Assembly (NCBI GenBank): GCA_002428445.1 | Contig: DIWJ01000057.1 | Coordinates: 1-64,000, forward strand | Length of the DNA stretch: 64,000 bases | Reading direction: 5' to 3' | From: Syntrophaceae bacterium UBA6109 | Lineage (GTDB): Bacteria; Desulfobacterota; Syntrophia; Syntrophales; UBA6109 | In this document: positions 36,861-45,286 of the stretch, in pieces | Layout of the letters: every line of letters starts with the position of its first letter | Position numbering within the stretch: position 1 is the stretch's first letter | Made by a program: the position numbers and the translations under genes | Notes under the pieces: generated by a model | The model's input: the letters and a program-made list of their open reading frames with translations, nothing else | Database searches by the model: none | Told to the model about the DNA's origin: nothing

Positions 36861-37241
36861 TCAGGTCGTTTTTGCCTTCTCTTCCTTGTAGGCCTCCACG
36901 CCGGCATCGAGCGCCCTCTTCAGACGGCCCTTCTGGTCCTGAAGGACCTCCTTGCCCTTGCCGGCCAGTTCGCTCGCCTTTCCCTCCACTTCCTCCACCT
37001 TTTCCTTTGCCGCCTCTTCCATCTCCCGGAACCGCTTCAAGGCCGCTTCATAGGCCCGTTTGCTCTTCTCCACGGCGTATTCGTATTCTTCCTTTGCCTT
37101 GGTCACAAGCTCATCGGCCTTCCGGGCGATGTCCTCCCGGGTTTCCTTGCCGCTCTTCGGTGCATACAAGACACCGACCACGACGCCGATGAGGCCGCCG
37201 ATAAAAAGCCCCTTCACGAAATCGAACTGACGATCCGACAT
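36861..37241 (-). CDS. YtxH-domain protein
   Basis: Protein of 126 aa from ATG 37241, chosen for the AAAGGAGGG ribosome site. One N-terminal membrane span with the family glycines (FVKGLFIGGLIGVVVGVLYAPKSGKETRE), then a long charged helix rich in Lys, Glu and Ala that should form a coiled coil. The APKSGKETR motif defines YtxH. Co-directional with the DUF948-like gene 31 bp downstream. Confidence 0.85.
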   Translation of the reverse strand: MSDRQFDFVKGLFIGGLIGVVVGVLYAPKSGKETREDIARKADELVTKAKEEYEYAVEKSKRAYEAALKRFREMEEAAKEKVEEVEGKASELAGKGKEVLQDQKGRLKRALDAGVEAYKEEKAKTT

Positions 37242-37405
37242 AAGATGCCCTCCTTTCGGGTTCTGACCGGATGGCAATGAATGCCTTCCGGGTTTCGTTT
37301 CTTTCAACCATCGCGCTGCAGTGGCCGCAGCAGCGACCCAATAGCTCTTGGACTTAATGTAACTGATCGATCGGATTATTTCAACGGAAAGGAGACGGGA
37401 GACGG

Positions 37406-37447
37406 AAAAAAAACGGCCGGGCCCTTCTTAAGAAAGGTCCGGCCGTT
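37406..37447 (-). terminator. Rho-independent terminator of the lipoprotein gene
   Basis: On the minus strand AACGGCCGG-ACCTT pairs with AAGGGC-CCGGCCGTT around TTAAG, followed by eight T residues. It lies 23 bp past the lipoprotein stop. Confidence 0.92.
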
Positions 37448-37470
37448 CGAAAAATATGCGCCAAGAATTG

Positions 37471-37695
37471 TTACTTGGCTGCGGGCGCCGCCGGTGCGGG
37501 CGCTGCCGGAGCCGCGGGGGCTGCCGGAGCCGCAGGCGCTGCCTCGGTCGTTCCGGCCGCAGGCGCGGGCGCGGGAGCCTCGGTCTTCGCGGGCTCTGCC
37601 GGCTTCTGCTCTTCCGCCTTCTTGCATCCGACGACTGCAAAAGAGAACGCCACCAAAACAAGCAAGGAAAGGATGATAGCCATTACTTTCTTCAC
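37471..37695 (-). CDS. Ala/Pro-rich small lipoprotein
   Basis: Product of 74 aa. A GTG start follows a perfect AAAGGAGGTGA ribosome site. Signal peptide with lipobox VVGC, so the mature lipoprotein starts at Cys24. The rest is low-complexity: KPAEPAKTEAPAPAP, then AAPAAP repeats ending in PAAK, an extended envelope or cell-wall-spanning tether type. No aspartate at +2 (Lys-Lys follows Cys), which would favour the outer membrane. The repeat tract could vary in length between strains. Confidence 0.82.
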   Translation of the reverse strand: MKKVMAIILSLLVLVAFSFAVVGCKKAEEQKPAEPAKTEAPAPAPAAGTTEAAPAAPAAPAAPAAPAPAAPAAK

Positions 37696-37835
37696 CGCAA
37701 GTCACCTCCTTTCAAAGATTTGCCTCCGTCCCGGAAAATGCTTCCAAGTGCGGTAAGCGGCGCAAAAAATACGCCTTTTTTTTGCCTTGTCAAGAGATAT
37801 TTATCGCGTTATAAGGTGCCCGGAAAGCCGAGGCA

Positions 37836-37951
37836 ATTGAAGCCCTCCGGAGCAGGCTCCGGAGCATCTTCGATCCCCAAAGAAGGGATCTCAAGCATGA
37901 TTCGCTCGCTTACCCCGCAGCAAGCTGCGAGGAATGCGCCCGCTGCCGGAT
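37836..37951 (-). repeat. Dispersed ~116-bp repeat, copy A
   Basis: Reads in reverse relative to copy B at 41426-41542; the two align over their full length with about a dozen mismatches. Internal features are CTCCGGAG-CC-TGCTCCGGAG-like palindromes, GAGATCCCTT..GGGGATC and GCTTGCTGCGGGGTAAGCGAGCGAATCAT. It ends two bases before the ATG of the hydantoinase-type gene. Confidence 0.85.
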
Positions 37952-37953
37952 TC

Positions 37954-39618
37954 ATGATCCTGGGCATTGACGTCGGCGGCACGCACACGGACGCCGTTCT
38001 TCTCGAAAACTTCCGGATCAAACGCAAGGTCAAGGTCCCAACCGAAGAGAATCTTCTCGTCCCCCTCATGAAGGCGACCGCCGAACTCTTCCAAGGTGAA
38101 GACCCGAAGAAACTTCAGCGCGTGGTCCTCAGCACCACCATTTCGACCAACGCCATCGTCCAGCGAAAAATCGAGCGGGTGGGGATGATCCTCATTCCCG
38201 GACCGGGGCTCCCGCCGGCGCTGCTGCCTGCGATTCCCGATACCCACTGCCTGACCGGCTACCTGAACCATCGGGGCATCGAAGTCGAGACCGTCGACCC
38301 GCTGCAGCTGGAGGAACTGAAGGAGCGCCTCCGCCGGGAAGGGATCCGCCACCTCGGCATCGTGGGAAAATTCTGCACCCGCAATCCCCGCCAGGAATTG
38401 ACCGTGCTCGAGACGATGAAGGATGCCGCGGATCACCTCTCCGTCGGACACCGCCTCTCGGGCCATCTCAACTTCCCCCGGCGCATCTCGACGACCTACC
38501 TGAACGCCGCCGTCTGGAAGATCTATCGGCGCTTCGCAGGGCAGGTGGTCGATTTCGTCCGCGAAAGAGGCCTGGATGTGCCCATTTACATCCTGAAGGC
38601 GGACGGCGGAACCTTTGAAATCGGCCAGTCTGCGGAGTACCCCGTGCAGACGATCCTCTCCGGACCGGCGGCAAGCATCATGGGAATCCTTCATGCCACC
38701 GGCGGAAAGGAAGATGCGATCGCCCTCGACGTCGGGGGCACGACGACGGACATCGCGATCTTCGCCGACGGCGTTCCTCTCCTGGAGGCCTTCGGCGTCG
38801 CCATCGAAGGGCACAAGACCCTGATCCGCGGTCTGCGGACGAAATCGATCGGCGTCGGCGGCGACAGCGCCGTGCGATATGCGGACGGCAGGCTTCAGAT
38901 CGGTCCGGTCCGCGAAGGTCCCGCTGCAGCCTTGGGCGGCCGGTGCGCGACGCCCACGGATGCCATGATCGTCCTGAACCTCGCATCCCTCGGCAACCGG
39001 GGGAAAGCCGAGGCGGCCATGCAATCCCTTGCCGATGATATGGGAACCACCCGTCTTCAGGCGGCACAGGCCGTCTTTGACGAGATGTGCCGGAAGATCG
39101 CGGTCAGTGTTCAGGACGAGATTGCGGCCATCAACAACAAGCCTGTCTACACGATCCACGAGATGCTGGAAGGCAAGCGGCTTGATCCTAAGAAGCTGTT
39201 CGTCGTCGGCGGCCCCGCCCCTGCGATCGCCGGCAGTCTCGGCCGTCTTCTCGGCTGTACTCCGGTCGTGCCGGAAAATGCCGAAGTCGCCAACGCCGTC
39301 GGCGCCGCCCTCGCGCGGACAACGGCGGAACTGACCGTGCACGCGGACACGGAGCGCGGCACGCTGAGCATCGTGGAAGAGGGAATACTGATCGACATCC
39401 CCCGGCAATTCTCGCGGGATGACGCCGTGCGGATCGGACGCGAGAAGCTCCGGGAAAAGGCGCTCCGCATGGGAGCTGCCGAGGCCGACCTGGAAATCGA
39501 GATCATCGAAGACCAGTCCTTCAACATGGTCCGGGAATACTGCACGACGGGAAGAAACATCCGCGTCAAGCTCCAGGTCAAACCCGGATTCGTCAGCGGA
39601 CGGAAGGAAGGAACGTAG
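37954..39618 (+). CDS. Hydantoinase/oxoprolinase subunit A family protein
   Basis: Protein of 554 aa from ATG 37954, where homology begins (MILGIDVGGTHTDAVLL). ATP-dependent HyuA/acetophenone-carboxylase-type fold: N-terminal GGTHTD phosphate loop, STTISTNAIV, and the second loop ALDVGGTTTDIAIF with GVGGDSA. No HyuB partner is present, although most family members need one. An in-frame ATG at 37897 has AGAAGGGA upstream but both lie within repeat copy A, so a repeat-derived N-terminus of 19 residues is possible. Substrate unknown. Confidence 0.82.
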   Translation: MILGIDVGGTHTDAVLLENFRIKRKVKVPTEENLLVPLMKATAELFQGEDPKKLQRVVLSTTISTNAIVQRKIERVGMILIPGPGLPPALLPAIPDTHCLTGYLNHRGIEVETVDPLQLEELKERLRREGIRHLGIVGKFCTRNPRQELTVLETMKDAADHLSVGHRLSGHLNFPRRISTTYLNAAVWKIYRRFAGQVVDFVRERGLDVPIYILKADGGTFEIGQSAEYPVQTILSGPAASIMGILHATGGKEDAIALDVGGTTTDIAIFADGVPLLEAFGVAIEGHKTLIRGLRTKSIGVGGDSAVRYADGRLQIGPVREGPAAALGGRCATPTDAMIVLNLASLGNRGKAEAAMQSLADDMGTTRLQAAQAVFDEMCRKIAVSVQDEIAAINNKPVYTIHEMLEGKRLDPKKLFVVGGPAPAIAGSLGRLLGCTPVVPENAEVANAVGAALARTTAELTVHADTERGTLSIVEEGILIDIPRQFSRDDAVRIGREKLREKALRMGAAEADLEIEIIEDQSFNMVREYCTTGRNIRVKLQVKPGFVSGRKEGT

Positions 39619-39619
39619 C

Positions 39620-40933
39620 ATGGACAAGAGGAAGCGCAGAACCGGCCTCGTCTTCTTCCCCGCTTTCGATTGGGCCATATCGTCTTCGCATCCGGAACGG
39701 GAAGAACGGCTTCTCTATACGCAGGACCAGGTGTTCGAAGAGGGGCTTCTCGACTTTGACAACATCATCGAATACAAGCCCGGCCTGGCGACCTACGCGC
39801 AGATCGACCGCGCCCACATCTGCGTCCCCGATGCGGCCGGCGTCGTCACCGAGTCGCACCTGATTTCCGCGGGCGGGGCAATTACGGCGGCGGACAAGGT
39901 GATGAGAAAAGAAGTCGACAACGCCTTCGCGCTCGTGCGGCCGCCGGGACACCACGCGATGCTTGTCGTGCATGGAGCCCGCGGCTTCTGCAACGTCAAT
40001 ATCGAGGCGATCATGATCGAGCACATCCGCGCGCAGTACGGCGTGCGGAAGATCGCCGTCATCGACACGGACTGCCACCACGGCGACGGGACGCAGGACA
40101 TCTACTGGAACGATCCGGACACCCTGTGCATCTCCATCCACCAGGACGGCCGCACCCTTTATCCGGGCACCGGATTCCGCGACGAACTCGGCGGTCCCAA
40201 CGCGCTGGGGGCGACGATTAACGTTCCGCTCCCGCCCCGGACGTCCGACGAGGGATTTCTCTACGTGCTGGACAATGTCATCCAGCCGATCCTCGGCGAA
40301 TTTCAGCCGGAGATCGTGATCAACTCGGCGGGACAGGACAATCATTATACCGACCCCATCACGAACATGCGGTTCAGCGCCCAGGGGTACGCCCTGCTCA
40401 ACGAAAAACTCGCTCCCGATATCGCCGTTCTGGAGGGGGGCTACTCCATAGAGAAGGCGCTTCCCTACGTCAATGTCGGCATCATCCTCGCCATGGCCGG
40501 CCTCGATTACGGCGCCGTGCGCGAACCCGATTACGACCCCCTGTCGCTGCGCCAATCCGACGAGATCCGGCGGACGATCGAGGCGGAATCCCGGGCCGTT
40601 ATGGACCTCTGGCGGCGGCGGGAGGAGCTGAGGGACGAAGTCGCCGGCGATGCCCGTTACGTCAAACGCAAGAAGCAGATCTTCTACGACACCGACGGGA
40701 TCCGTGAATACCAGGAAGAAACGGTCCGCGTCTGCAACACTTGCGGCGGGCTCGTGATGATCGACTCCATCGCCGACACGGGCAACCGCATCTACGCCGT
40801 GATCCTCCCCCGCCGCGCCTGCCCGGAATGCCGCGAAAACGGCGAAGGCATCTACGACCGCATCGGCAAGGGGCAGTACCGGCATATCTATTTCCAGGAC
40901 AAGGACAACGATGTCTTCCGCGTCAAACCGTAG
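39620..40933 (+). CDS. Histone-deacetylase-superfamily (acetylpolyamine amidohydrolase-like) protein
   Basis: Protein of 437 aa with the arginase/HDAC fold. The catalytic His pair is in PPGHHA, zinc ligands in DTDCHHGDGT, plus SIHQDGRTLYPGTG and EGGYS. The family removes acetyl or similar acyl groups from amines in bacteria. An unusual C-terminal extension from about residue 360 carries two CxxC pairs (CNTCGG, CPECR), a probable zinc ribbon. AAGGAAGGAAC ribosome site, 1 bp after the hydantoinase-type stop, so the two are coupled. Confidence 0.9.
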   Translation: MDKRKRRTGLVFFPAFDWAISSSHPEREERLLYTQDQVFEEGLLDFDNIIEYKPGLATYAQIDRAHICVPDAAGVVTESHLISAGGAITAADKVMRKEVDNAFALVRPPGHHAMLVVHGARGFCNVNIEAIMIEHIRAQYGVRKIAVIDTDCHHGDGTQDIYWNDPDTLCISIHQDGRTLYPGTGFRDELGGPNALGATINVPLPPRTSDEGFLYVLDNVIQPILGEFQPEIVINSAGQDNHYTDPITNMRFSAQGYALLNEKLAPDIAVLEGGYSIEKALPYVNVGIILAMAGLDYGAVREPDYDPLSLRQSDEIRRTIEAESRAVMDLWRRREELRDEVAGDARYVKRKKQIFYDTDGIREYQEETVRVCNTCGGLVMIDSIADTGNRIYAVILPRRACPECRENGEGIYDRIGKGQYRHIYFQDKDNDVFRVKP

Positions 40934-40961
40934 GAAGGCAAGTCTCAGGAAGGAACCCTCC

Positions 40962-41363
40962 ATGGACGAAAACGAACGCAGGAAACGAACGCAGGAAACC
41001 GCACAGAAGCTCTTCGCCGGAGGGATGAAACTCGATCCTCCTTATAAGACCTGGCGCGAGTTCGACCGGGATCTCGCCAACGATTTTTCGATGTTCATCA
41101 CAGGGAATCTCTATTCGAGGACGGTCCTGACCCTTCCGGAGAGGCAACTCGTCGCCTGCGCCATGCTGGCGGCACTCCGGGCCGGGGAGGAACTCCGTCT
41201 TCACGTGAACGCCGCCTTGAACGTCGGCTGCGACCGCAGGAAACTCGCCGAGGTCTTCTTTCAGCTTGGCACCTATGCCGGCATGCCGGCCGTGAACGAG
41301 GCCCTGGCCATATACCGCGATGTTCTGAAGGAACGCGGTGAGTGGCCCCTCGCACCGGCTTGA
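40962..41363 (+). CDS. Carboxymuconolactone decarboxylase-family protein
   Basis: Helical protein of 133 aa. LTLPERQLVACAMLAALRAGEELRLHVNAALNVGC has the Glu-x-x-x-His pattern of the gamma-CMD branch; the CxxC of AhpD peroxidase-type members is absent, so thiol redox activity is unlikely. FQLGTYAGMPAVNEAL completes the fold. AGGAAGGAACC ribosome site; 28 bp behind the HDAC-like gene. Third member of a trio bracketed by inverted repeats. Probably a decarboxylase or lactonase of unknown substrate. Confidence 0.85.
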   Translation: MDENERRKRTQETAQKLFAGGMKLDPPYKTWREFDRDLANDFSMFITGNLYSRTVLTLPERQLVACAMLAALRAGEELRLHVNAALNVGCDRRKLAEVFFQLGTYAGMPAVNEALAIYRDVLKERGEWPLAPA

Positions 41364-41425
41364 GATTCCGCTCCGGTTTCTCCCTTTCGCGAACCGCGGC
41401 CGGGGACTGACACCGGCAAGATTGA

Positions 41426-41542
41426 ATCCGGCAGCGAGCGAATTCCCCGCGGCTTGCTGCGGGGTAAGCGAGCGAATCATGTTTGAGATCCCTTCCTTAG
41501 GGGATCGAAGATTCTCCGGAGCCTGCTCCGGAGAACTTCAAT
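41426..41542 (+). repeat. Dispersed ~116-bp repeat, copy B
   Basis: Inverted relative to copy A (37836-37951). Shares ATCCGGCAGCG at one end, the palindrome CCCCGCGGCTTGCTGCGGGG, GAATCATG.TTGAGATCCCTT, CTCCGGAGCCTGCTCCGGAG and CTTCAAT at the other. Non-coding; occupies most of the 314-bp gap between the CMD gene and msrA. Confidence 0.85.
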
Positions 41543-41614
41543 GCTTTGCCCGGCCCGCTTCGGGAACATTTTCTGCAAGGTGACGCCTCGATTCTCTTCG
41601 ATTTGTTGTCCCAT

Positions 41615-41642
41615 TTGACATTCCCCGTACCGTCATTAACAT
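41615..41642 (+). promoter_or_regulatory. Sigma-70-type promoter for msrA
   Basis: TTGACA (41615-41620), 16-bp spacer, TAACAT (41637-41642). The start would fall near 41649, about 30 nt before the msrA ATG at 41678 and ahead of its GGAGGG ribosome site. Confidence 0.5.
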
Positions 41643-41677
41643 TGGACTAATGAATGATGATTCGATCGGAGGGTCCT

Positions 41678-42304
41678 ATGAAAAAATGGGTCCTGCTCTT
41701 TTTTTCGCTGCTTGTGGCGGGAAGTATGCTCTTGGGCAATGCGCAAGGGGAGGTAAAGAAAGGCATGGAGAAGACCGATATCGCTGTGGAAACGGCCATC
41801 CTGGCCGGCGGCTGCTTCTGGTGTGTGGAGTCCGATCTTGAAAAAGTCCCGGGGATCGTTTCCGTGATTTCCGGCTATACCGGCGGGCAGGATGCAAATC
41901 CAACCTATGAAAACTACGCCAAGTCCGGTCATATCGAAGCGGTGGAGGTCCGCTACGACCCCCGCCGGCTCACCTACGAAAAGCTGCTCGACGTTTTCTG
42001 GAAAAGCATCGATCCGACGGACCCGGGCGGCCAGTTTGTGGACCGCGGGCCGCAGTATCGAAGCGCGATCTTCTATTTGAATGAAGAGCAGCGCGTCCTC
42101 GCGGAAAAATCGAAGGCGGACCTGGCGAAATCGGGACGGTTCGATAAACCGATCGCCACGGAGATTCTGAAGGCGGGGAAGTTTTATCCGGCCGAAGAGT
42201 ATCACCAGGACTACTACAAGAAGAGCTCCCTGCGATACAGGTTCTACCGAAGCGGATCAGGGCGGGATAGTTTCCTGAAGAAGGCGTGGGGCGGGAAGAA
42301 ATGA
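41678..42304 (+). CDS. msrA: Peptide methionine sulfoxide reductase A, exported
   Basis: MsrA of 208 aa from ATG 41678 (GGAGGGTCCT upstream). N-terminal signal sequence (KKWVLLFFSLLVAGSMLLGNA) sends it to the periplasm, where it reduces methionine-S-sulfoxide in proteins. The catalytic Cys is in GGCFWCVES, with GYTGGQDANPTYENY, DPTDPGGQFVDRGPQYRSAIF and YHQDYY. Length suits an A-only enzyme; no MsrB domain or gene is adjacent. A terminal tail follows without obvious resolving Cys, so thioredoxin-like recycling details are open. Confidence 0.94.
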   Translation: MKKWVLLFFSLLVAGSMLLGNAQGEVKKGMEKTDIAVETAILAGGCFWCVESDLEKVPGIVSVISGYTGGQDANPTYENYAKSGHIEAVEVRYDPRRLTYEKLLDVFWKSIDPTDPGGQFVDRGPQYRSAIFYLNEEQRVLAEKSKADLAKSGRFDKPIATEILKAGKFYPAEEYHQDYYKKSSLRYRFYRSGSGRDSFLKKAWGGKK

Positions 42305-42378
42305 CGCAGAACGGCACGTTTATCAAACAGTGCGAAAAATAGGCGCGGCGGCTCCGCGAAGCGGGCTCGGGGCGCTCC

Positions 42379-43581
42379 ATGATTTTTGGATTGACATTTT
42401 CATCTCTCCGTCTGGTCGTCCTGTCCCTTGCGGTTCTGGCCCAGATCTATCTGTTTTACCGCGCCCGGAGGGCGATCCGATCGCTGCGTCGCTCCGATCG
42501 CTTCAAGTCCCTGGCCGTCTCCGCAACAGGCGCCGCGATTCTTCTTCTTTTCGCGCTGAACCTCTACATCCTCTTCCGGCCCATTCCGTGGGCTTACCCG
42601 TCCACGCTGGCGCAGATCGGTTTCTTCTATCCCCCGGCGGTGTGGGGACTGGGTTCCGTCTTCTCCGCGCTGCTTCTCCTGCTCTTCCAGATGGCGGGCG
42701 GAACGGTGAAGTTCGCCACGCATCTTCTGAGAAAAATCGCCTGCCGGGCGGCGGCAACCGCTCCGCCCGATTCCGGACGGCGCAGTTTTCTCCGGGCCGG
42801 CGCGGGCGCGCTCTTCGCAACGCCCATCCTGCTGAGCGGATACGGCGCCGCCTACGCCGGTCGGAAAGGCGATGTGCAGGAGCTTGTCCTGCCCTTCGGC
42901 CGCTCCCTGCGGGTCGTCCAGCTCACCGACATCCATGCCGGTCTCTACATGAACCGCGAACAGCTCCGCTGCTACGCCGACAAGGTCATCTCGCTGCAAC
43001 CCGATCTCTTCGTCCTCACCGGGGACTACATATCGAACTCCCTGTCCTTTCTTCCCGGCTGCCTTGAAGAGATGGCGCGGATCCGTACCCCTTGCGGCAC
43101 CTTCGCGACGCTGGGCAACCATGAGCACTGGTACGCGGGACTCGGCGAGCTCCGGGAGATTTTCCGCAAGAGCGGCATTCCCCTCCTCAACAACGAGCAC
43201 CGCCTGATTTCGACCGAACGGGGCCCCTTCGCCGTTGCCGGGATCGACGATCTCCGCAACGGCGCCCCCGACCTGAACGCGGCCCTGCGCGGGTTGAATG
43301 CGTCCATTCCCACGCTTCTCCTGTCCCATCGACCCGAGATCTTTCCCCAGGCGGCGGGTCGCGCGGTCCCGCTGACCCTGTCGGGCCACTACCACGGCGG
43401 CCAGATCAAGATCGGCCCGCCGGGCGCCGGCGTCAGCCTGGCCCACCTGCGGACACCCTATCCCGAAGGCTTGTACCGAATCGGCGCTTCCCGTCTCTAC
43501 GTGAGCCGCGGGATCGGCACCACCTTCACCCCGGTGCGCCTGAATGCACCGCCGGAAGTCACCCTCATCGAATTGACGTAA
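42379..43581 (+). CDS. Membrane-anchored metallophosphoesterase (YkuE/YaeI-like)
   Basis: Protein of 400 aa. The first ~115 residues hold about three to four membrane spans. Then comes RRSFLRAGAGALFATPILLSG, a Tat-type twin-arginine signal placed after the spans, and a phosphoesterase domain with the full metal set: LTDIHAG, TGDYI, LGNHEHW, LLSHRPE and GHYHGGQ. It would act on the outer face on lipid- or glycan-linked phosphate esters. Located 74 bp after msrA in the same direction. Confidence 0.88.
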   Translation: MIFGLTFSSLRLVVLSLAVLAQIYLFYRARRAIRSLRRSDRFKSLAVSATGAAILLLFALNLYILFRPIPWAYPSTLAQIGFFYPPAVWGLGSVFSALLLLLFQMAGGTVKFATHLLRKIACRAAATAPPDSGRRSFLRAGAGALFATPILLSGYGAAYAGRKGDVQELVLPFGRSLRVVQLTDIHAGLYMNREQLRCYADKVISLQPDLFVLTGDYISNSLSFLPGCLEEMARIRTPCGTFATLGNHEHWYAGLGELREIFRKSGIPLLNNEHRLISTERGPFAVAGIDDLRNGAPDLNAALRGLNASIPTLLLSHRPEIFPQAAGRAVPLTLSGHYHGGQIKIGPPGAGVSLAHLRTPYPEGLYRIGASRLYVSRGIGTTFTPVRLNAPPEVTLIELT

Positions 43582-43626
43582 AGACGATGGAAGAAGACGT
43601 CCCGCGATGTCCGCGTGTCCGATTTC

Positions 43627-45276
43627 TCACAGCGACGATCCCAGATCCTTTCCCGATATCCGGTTGAGGATGAAGAGGGGGATGAGAACGGAGATAATAA
43701 GGATGGTGGCATAGGCGGAGGCGGGACCGAAATCGCCGCTGCCGATGCGCTGGAAGACCTCGACGGTCATCGTGGCCCAGGGGCCGTAGTACAGAACGAT
43801 GGTGGAGCTCAGTTCCGCCAGGGTCGTCACCCACATGATGATCGCACCGGTGATGATCCCGGGCATCATGATGGGAATGATCACCTTGATGAAGGATTTG
43901 ACCGGGGGGACACCCAGATTGATGGAGGCCTCCTCGATGGAGATATCGATCTGCTGCAGGAGCGAAGAAGTCGTCTTGATCGAATAGGGGACCTTGCGGA
44001 TGAAATACGCGAGGACCAGGATCATCCAGGTGCCGGTGAGCACCACGATCCCCTTGTTGTAGGTGGCGGCCAGGGCGATGCCCTGAACGGTGCCGGCGAT
44101 CGCCAGGGGGAGCATGACCAGGATATCGAGGAGATAACTCACGGTGCCCCGCCTGCGGACCAGCAGATAACTCACGACGATGCCGAAGAGGATGCCGATC
44201 AGCGTCGCCGTCGTGGCCAGGAAGAAAGAATTGATGATCGGGCGAGGCGCGACCGTAAAGGCCCGGATGAAATTCTCCAGGCTGAACTGCCCGAAATACA
44301 TGACCGGCCCCTGGGTTTTTGTGATCGAGGACACGATGACGACGGCGAAGGGAAAGAGGGCCACGAAGACCACCCCGGCGCAGAAGAGCCAGATCAGGAA
44401 CGTCGGCAGCGGCCGCAGCCGTTTCACCTCCAGCGGATTCAGGGACGACATCGCGTAGCTCTTTCTCTCGACCCAGTACTTCTGGAACAGCGTCAGGGCT
44501 AGCGTGATGGCAAGAAGTACCATGCTCAACGCCCCCGCCATGGCGGGATTCCCCCCCAGTTCACTGATGAATTCGTTGTAGGCCTGCACGGAAAGAACCC
44601 GGAAATCTTCGCCGATGAGGACCGGCACACCGAAGTTTTCGATGCACAGGTAGAAGACGATCAGCGCCCCGGAGAGGATGGCGGGTGTGATGACCGGCAG
44701 GGTAACGGTGAAAAAGACGCGCAGGCGGCCGGCTCCGAGATTGGTTGCCGCCTCTTCCAGAGAACGGTCGATGGCATTGATGGCGGCCGAGACCATCAGG
44801 AACACGAAGGGAAAAAACTGCAGCGTGAAGACGAGTACGATCCCCTTCCAGCCGTAGATGTTCGGCATCTCCAGGCCGAGGGGCTGGAAGATCTTCGCGA
44901 ACAGGCCGTTTCGTCCCAGCAGGATCAGCCAGGCTTCCGCACCGATGAAAGTGGGAAGGATGAGCGGCAGCGTGCCCAGGGTCTTGATAAGGTTTTTGCC
45001 CGGGATATGATACCGGGAGAGGAAGAAGGCGAAGGGTATGCCGATGGCGAGCGCGAAGACCGTCGCGAGCGTGCTGACGAAGAGGCTGTTTTTCAGGCAG
45101 CGCAGATAGTAGGGGTAATGGAAAAATGTGGCGTAGCTCTTCAGAGAAAAGAAACCCGTCTCCGGGTCGATGAAGCTGGCCTTGAAGATAAAAATGATCG
45201 GATAGACGACGGCGAAGAAAAGGATCGCGAAGATCAGAACCAGGATGACGTTCCACGCCTGAAAATACCTGCCCAA
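43627..45276 (-). CDS. Iron(III)-type ABC transporter permease (FbpB-like, fused two-domain)
   Basis: Permease of about 549 aa with twelve spans in two homologous halves, as in FbpB/ThiP. Each half has the EAA loop that docks the ATPase: RSLEEAATNLGAG and ISIEEASINLGVPP. Start set at TTG 45276, preceded by AAGGGGAG and 10 bp past the ATPase stop; the upstream in-frame extension overlaps the ATPase gene and is not membrane-like. Last gene of a binding protein-ATPase-permease operon. Substrate is probably ferric iron, but thiamine or phosphonate importers share this architecture. Confidence 0.88.
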   Translation of the reverse strand: MGRYFQAWNVILVLIFAILFFAVVYPIIFIFKASFIDPETGFFSLKSYATFFHYPYYLRCLKNSLFVSTLATVFALAIGIPFAFFLSRYHIPGKNLIKTLGTLPLILPTFIGAEAWLILLGRNGLFAKIFQPLGLEMPNIYGWKGIVLVFTLQFFPFVFLMVSAAINAIDRSLEEAATNLGAGRLRVFFTVTLPVITPAILSGALIVFYLCIENFGVPVLIGEDFRVLSVQAYNEFISELGGNPAMAGALSMVLLAITLALTLFQKYWVERKSYAMSSLNPLEVKRLRPLPTFLIWLFCAGVVFVALFPFAVVIVSSITKTQGPVMYFGQFSLENFIRAFTVAPRPIINSFFLATTATLIGILFGIVVSYLLVRRRGTVSYLLDILVMLPLAIAGTVQGIALAATYNKGIVVLTGTWMILVLAYFIRKVPYSIKTTSSLLQQIDISIEEASINLGVPPVKSFIKVIIPIMMPGIITGAIIMWVTTLAELSSTIVLYYGPWATMTVEVFQRIGSGDFGPASAYATILIISVLIPLFILNRISGKDLGSSL

Positions 45277-45286
45277 GGCGCTCCCC

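Noticed and set aside
37485..37560. CRISPR-like or tandem repeat tract
   Set aside because: The short periodicity is codon repetition of Ala/Pro in the small lipoprotein. No spacers or cas genes exist in the window.
37891..39678. 595-codon minus-strand frame over the hydantoinase-type gene
   Set aside because: Shadow of a gene with clear HyuA motifs; no motif or ribosome site of its own.
40923..41480. 185-codon minus-strand ORF beginning in repeat copy B
   Set aside because: Its first residues come from the dispersed repeat, and the rest is antisense to the CMD gene.
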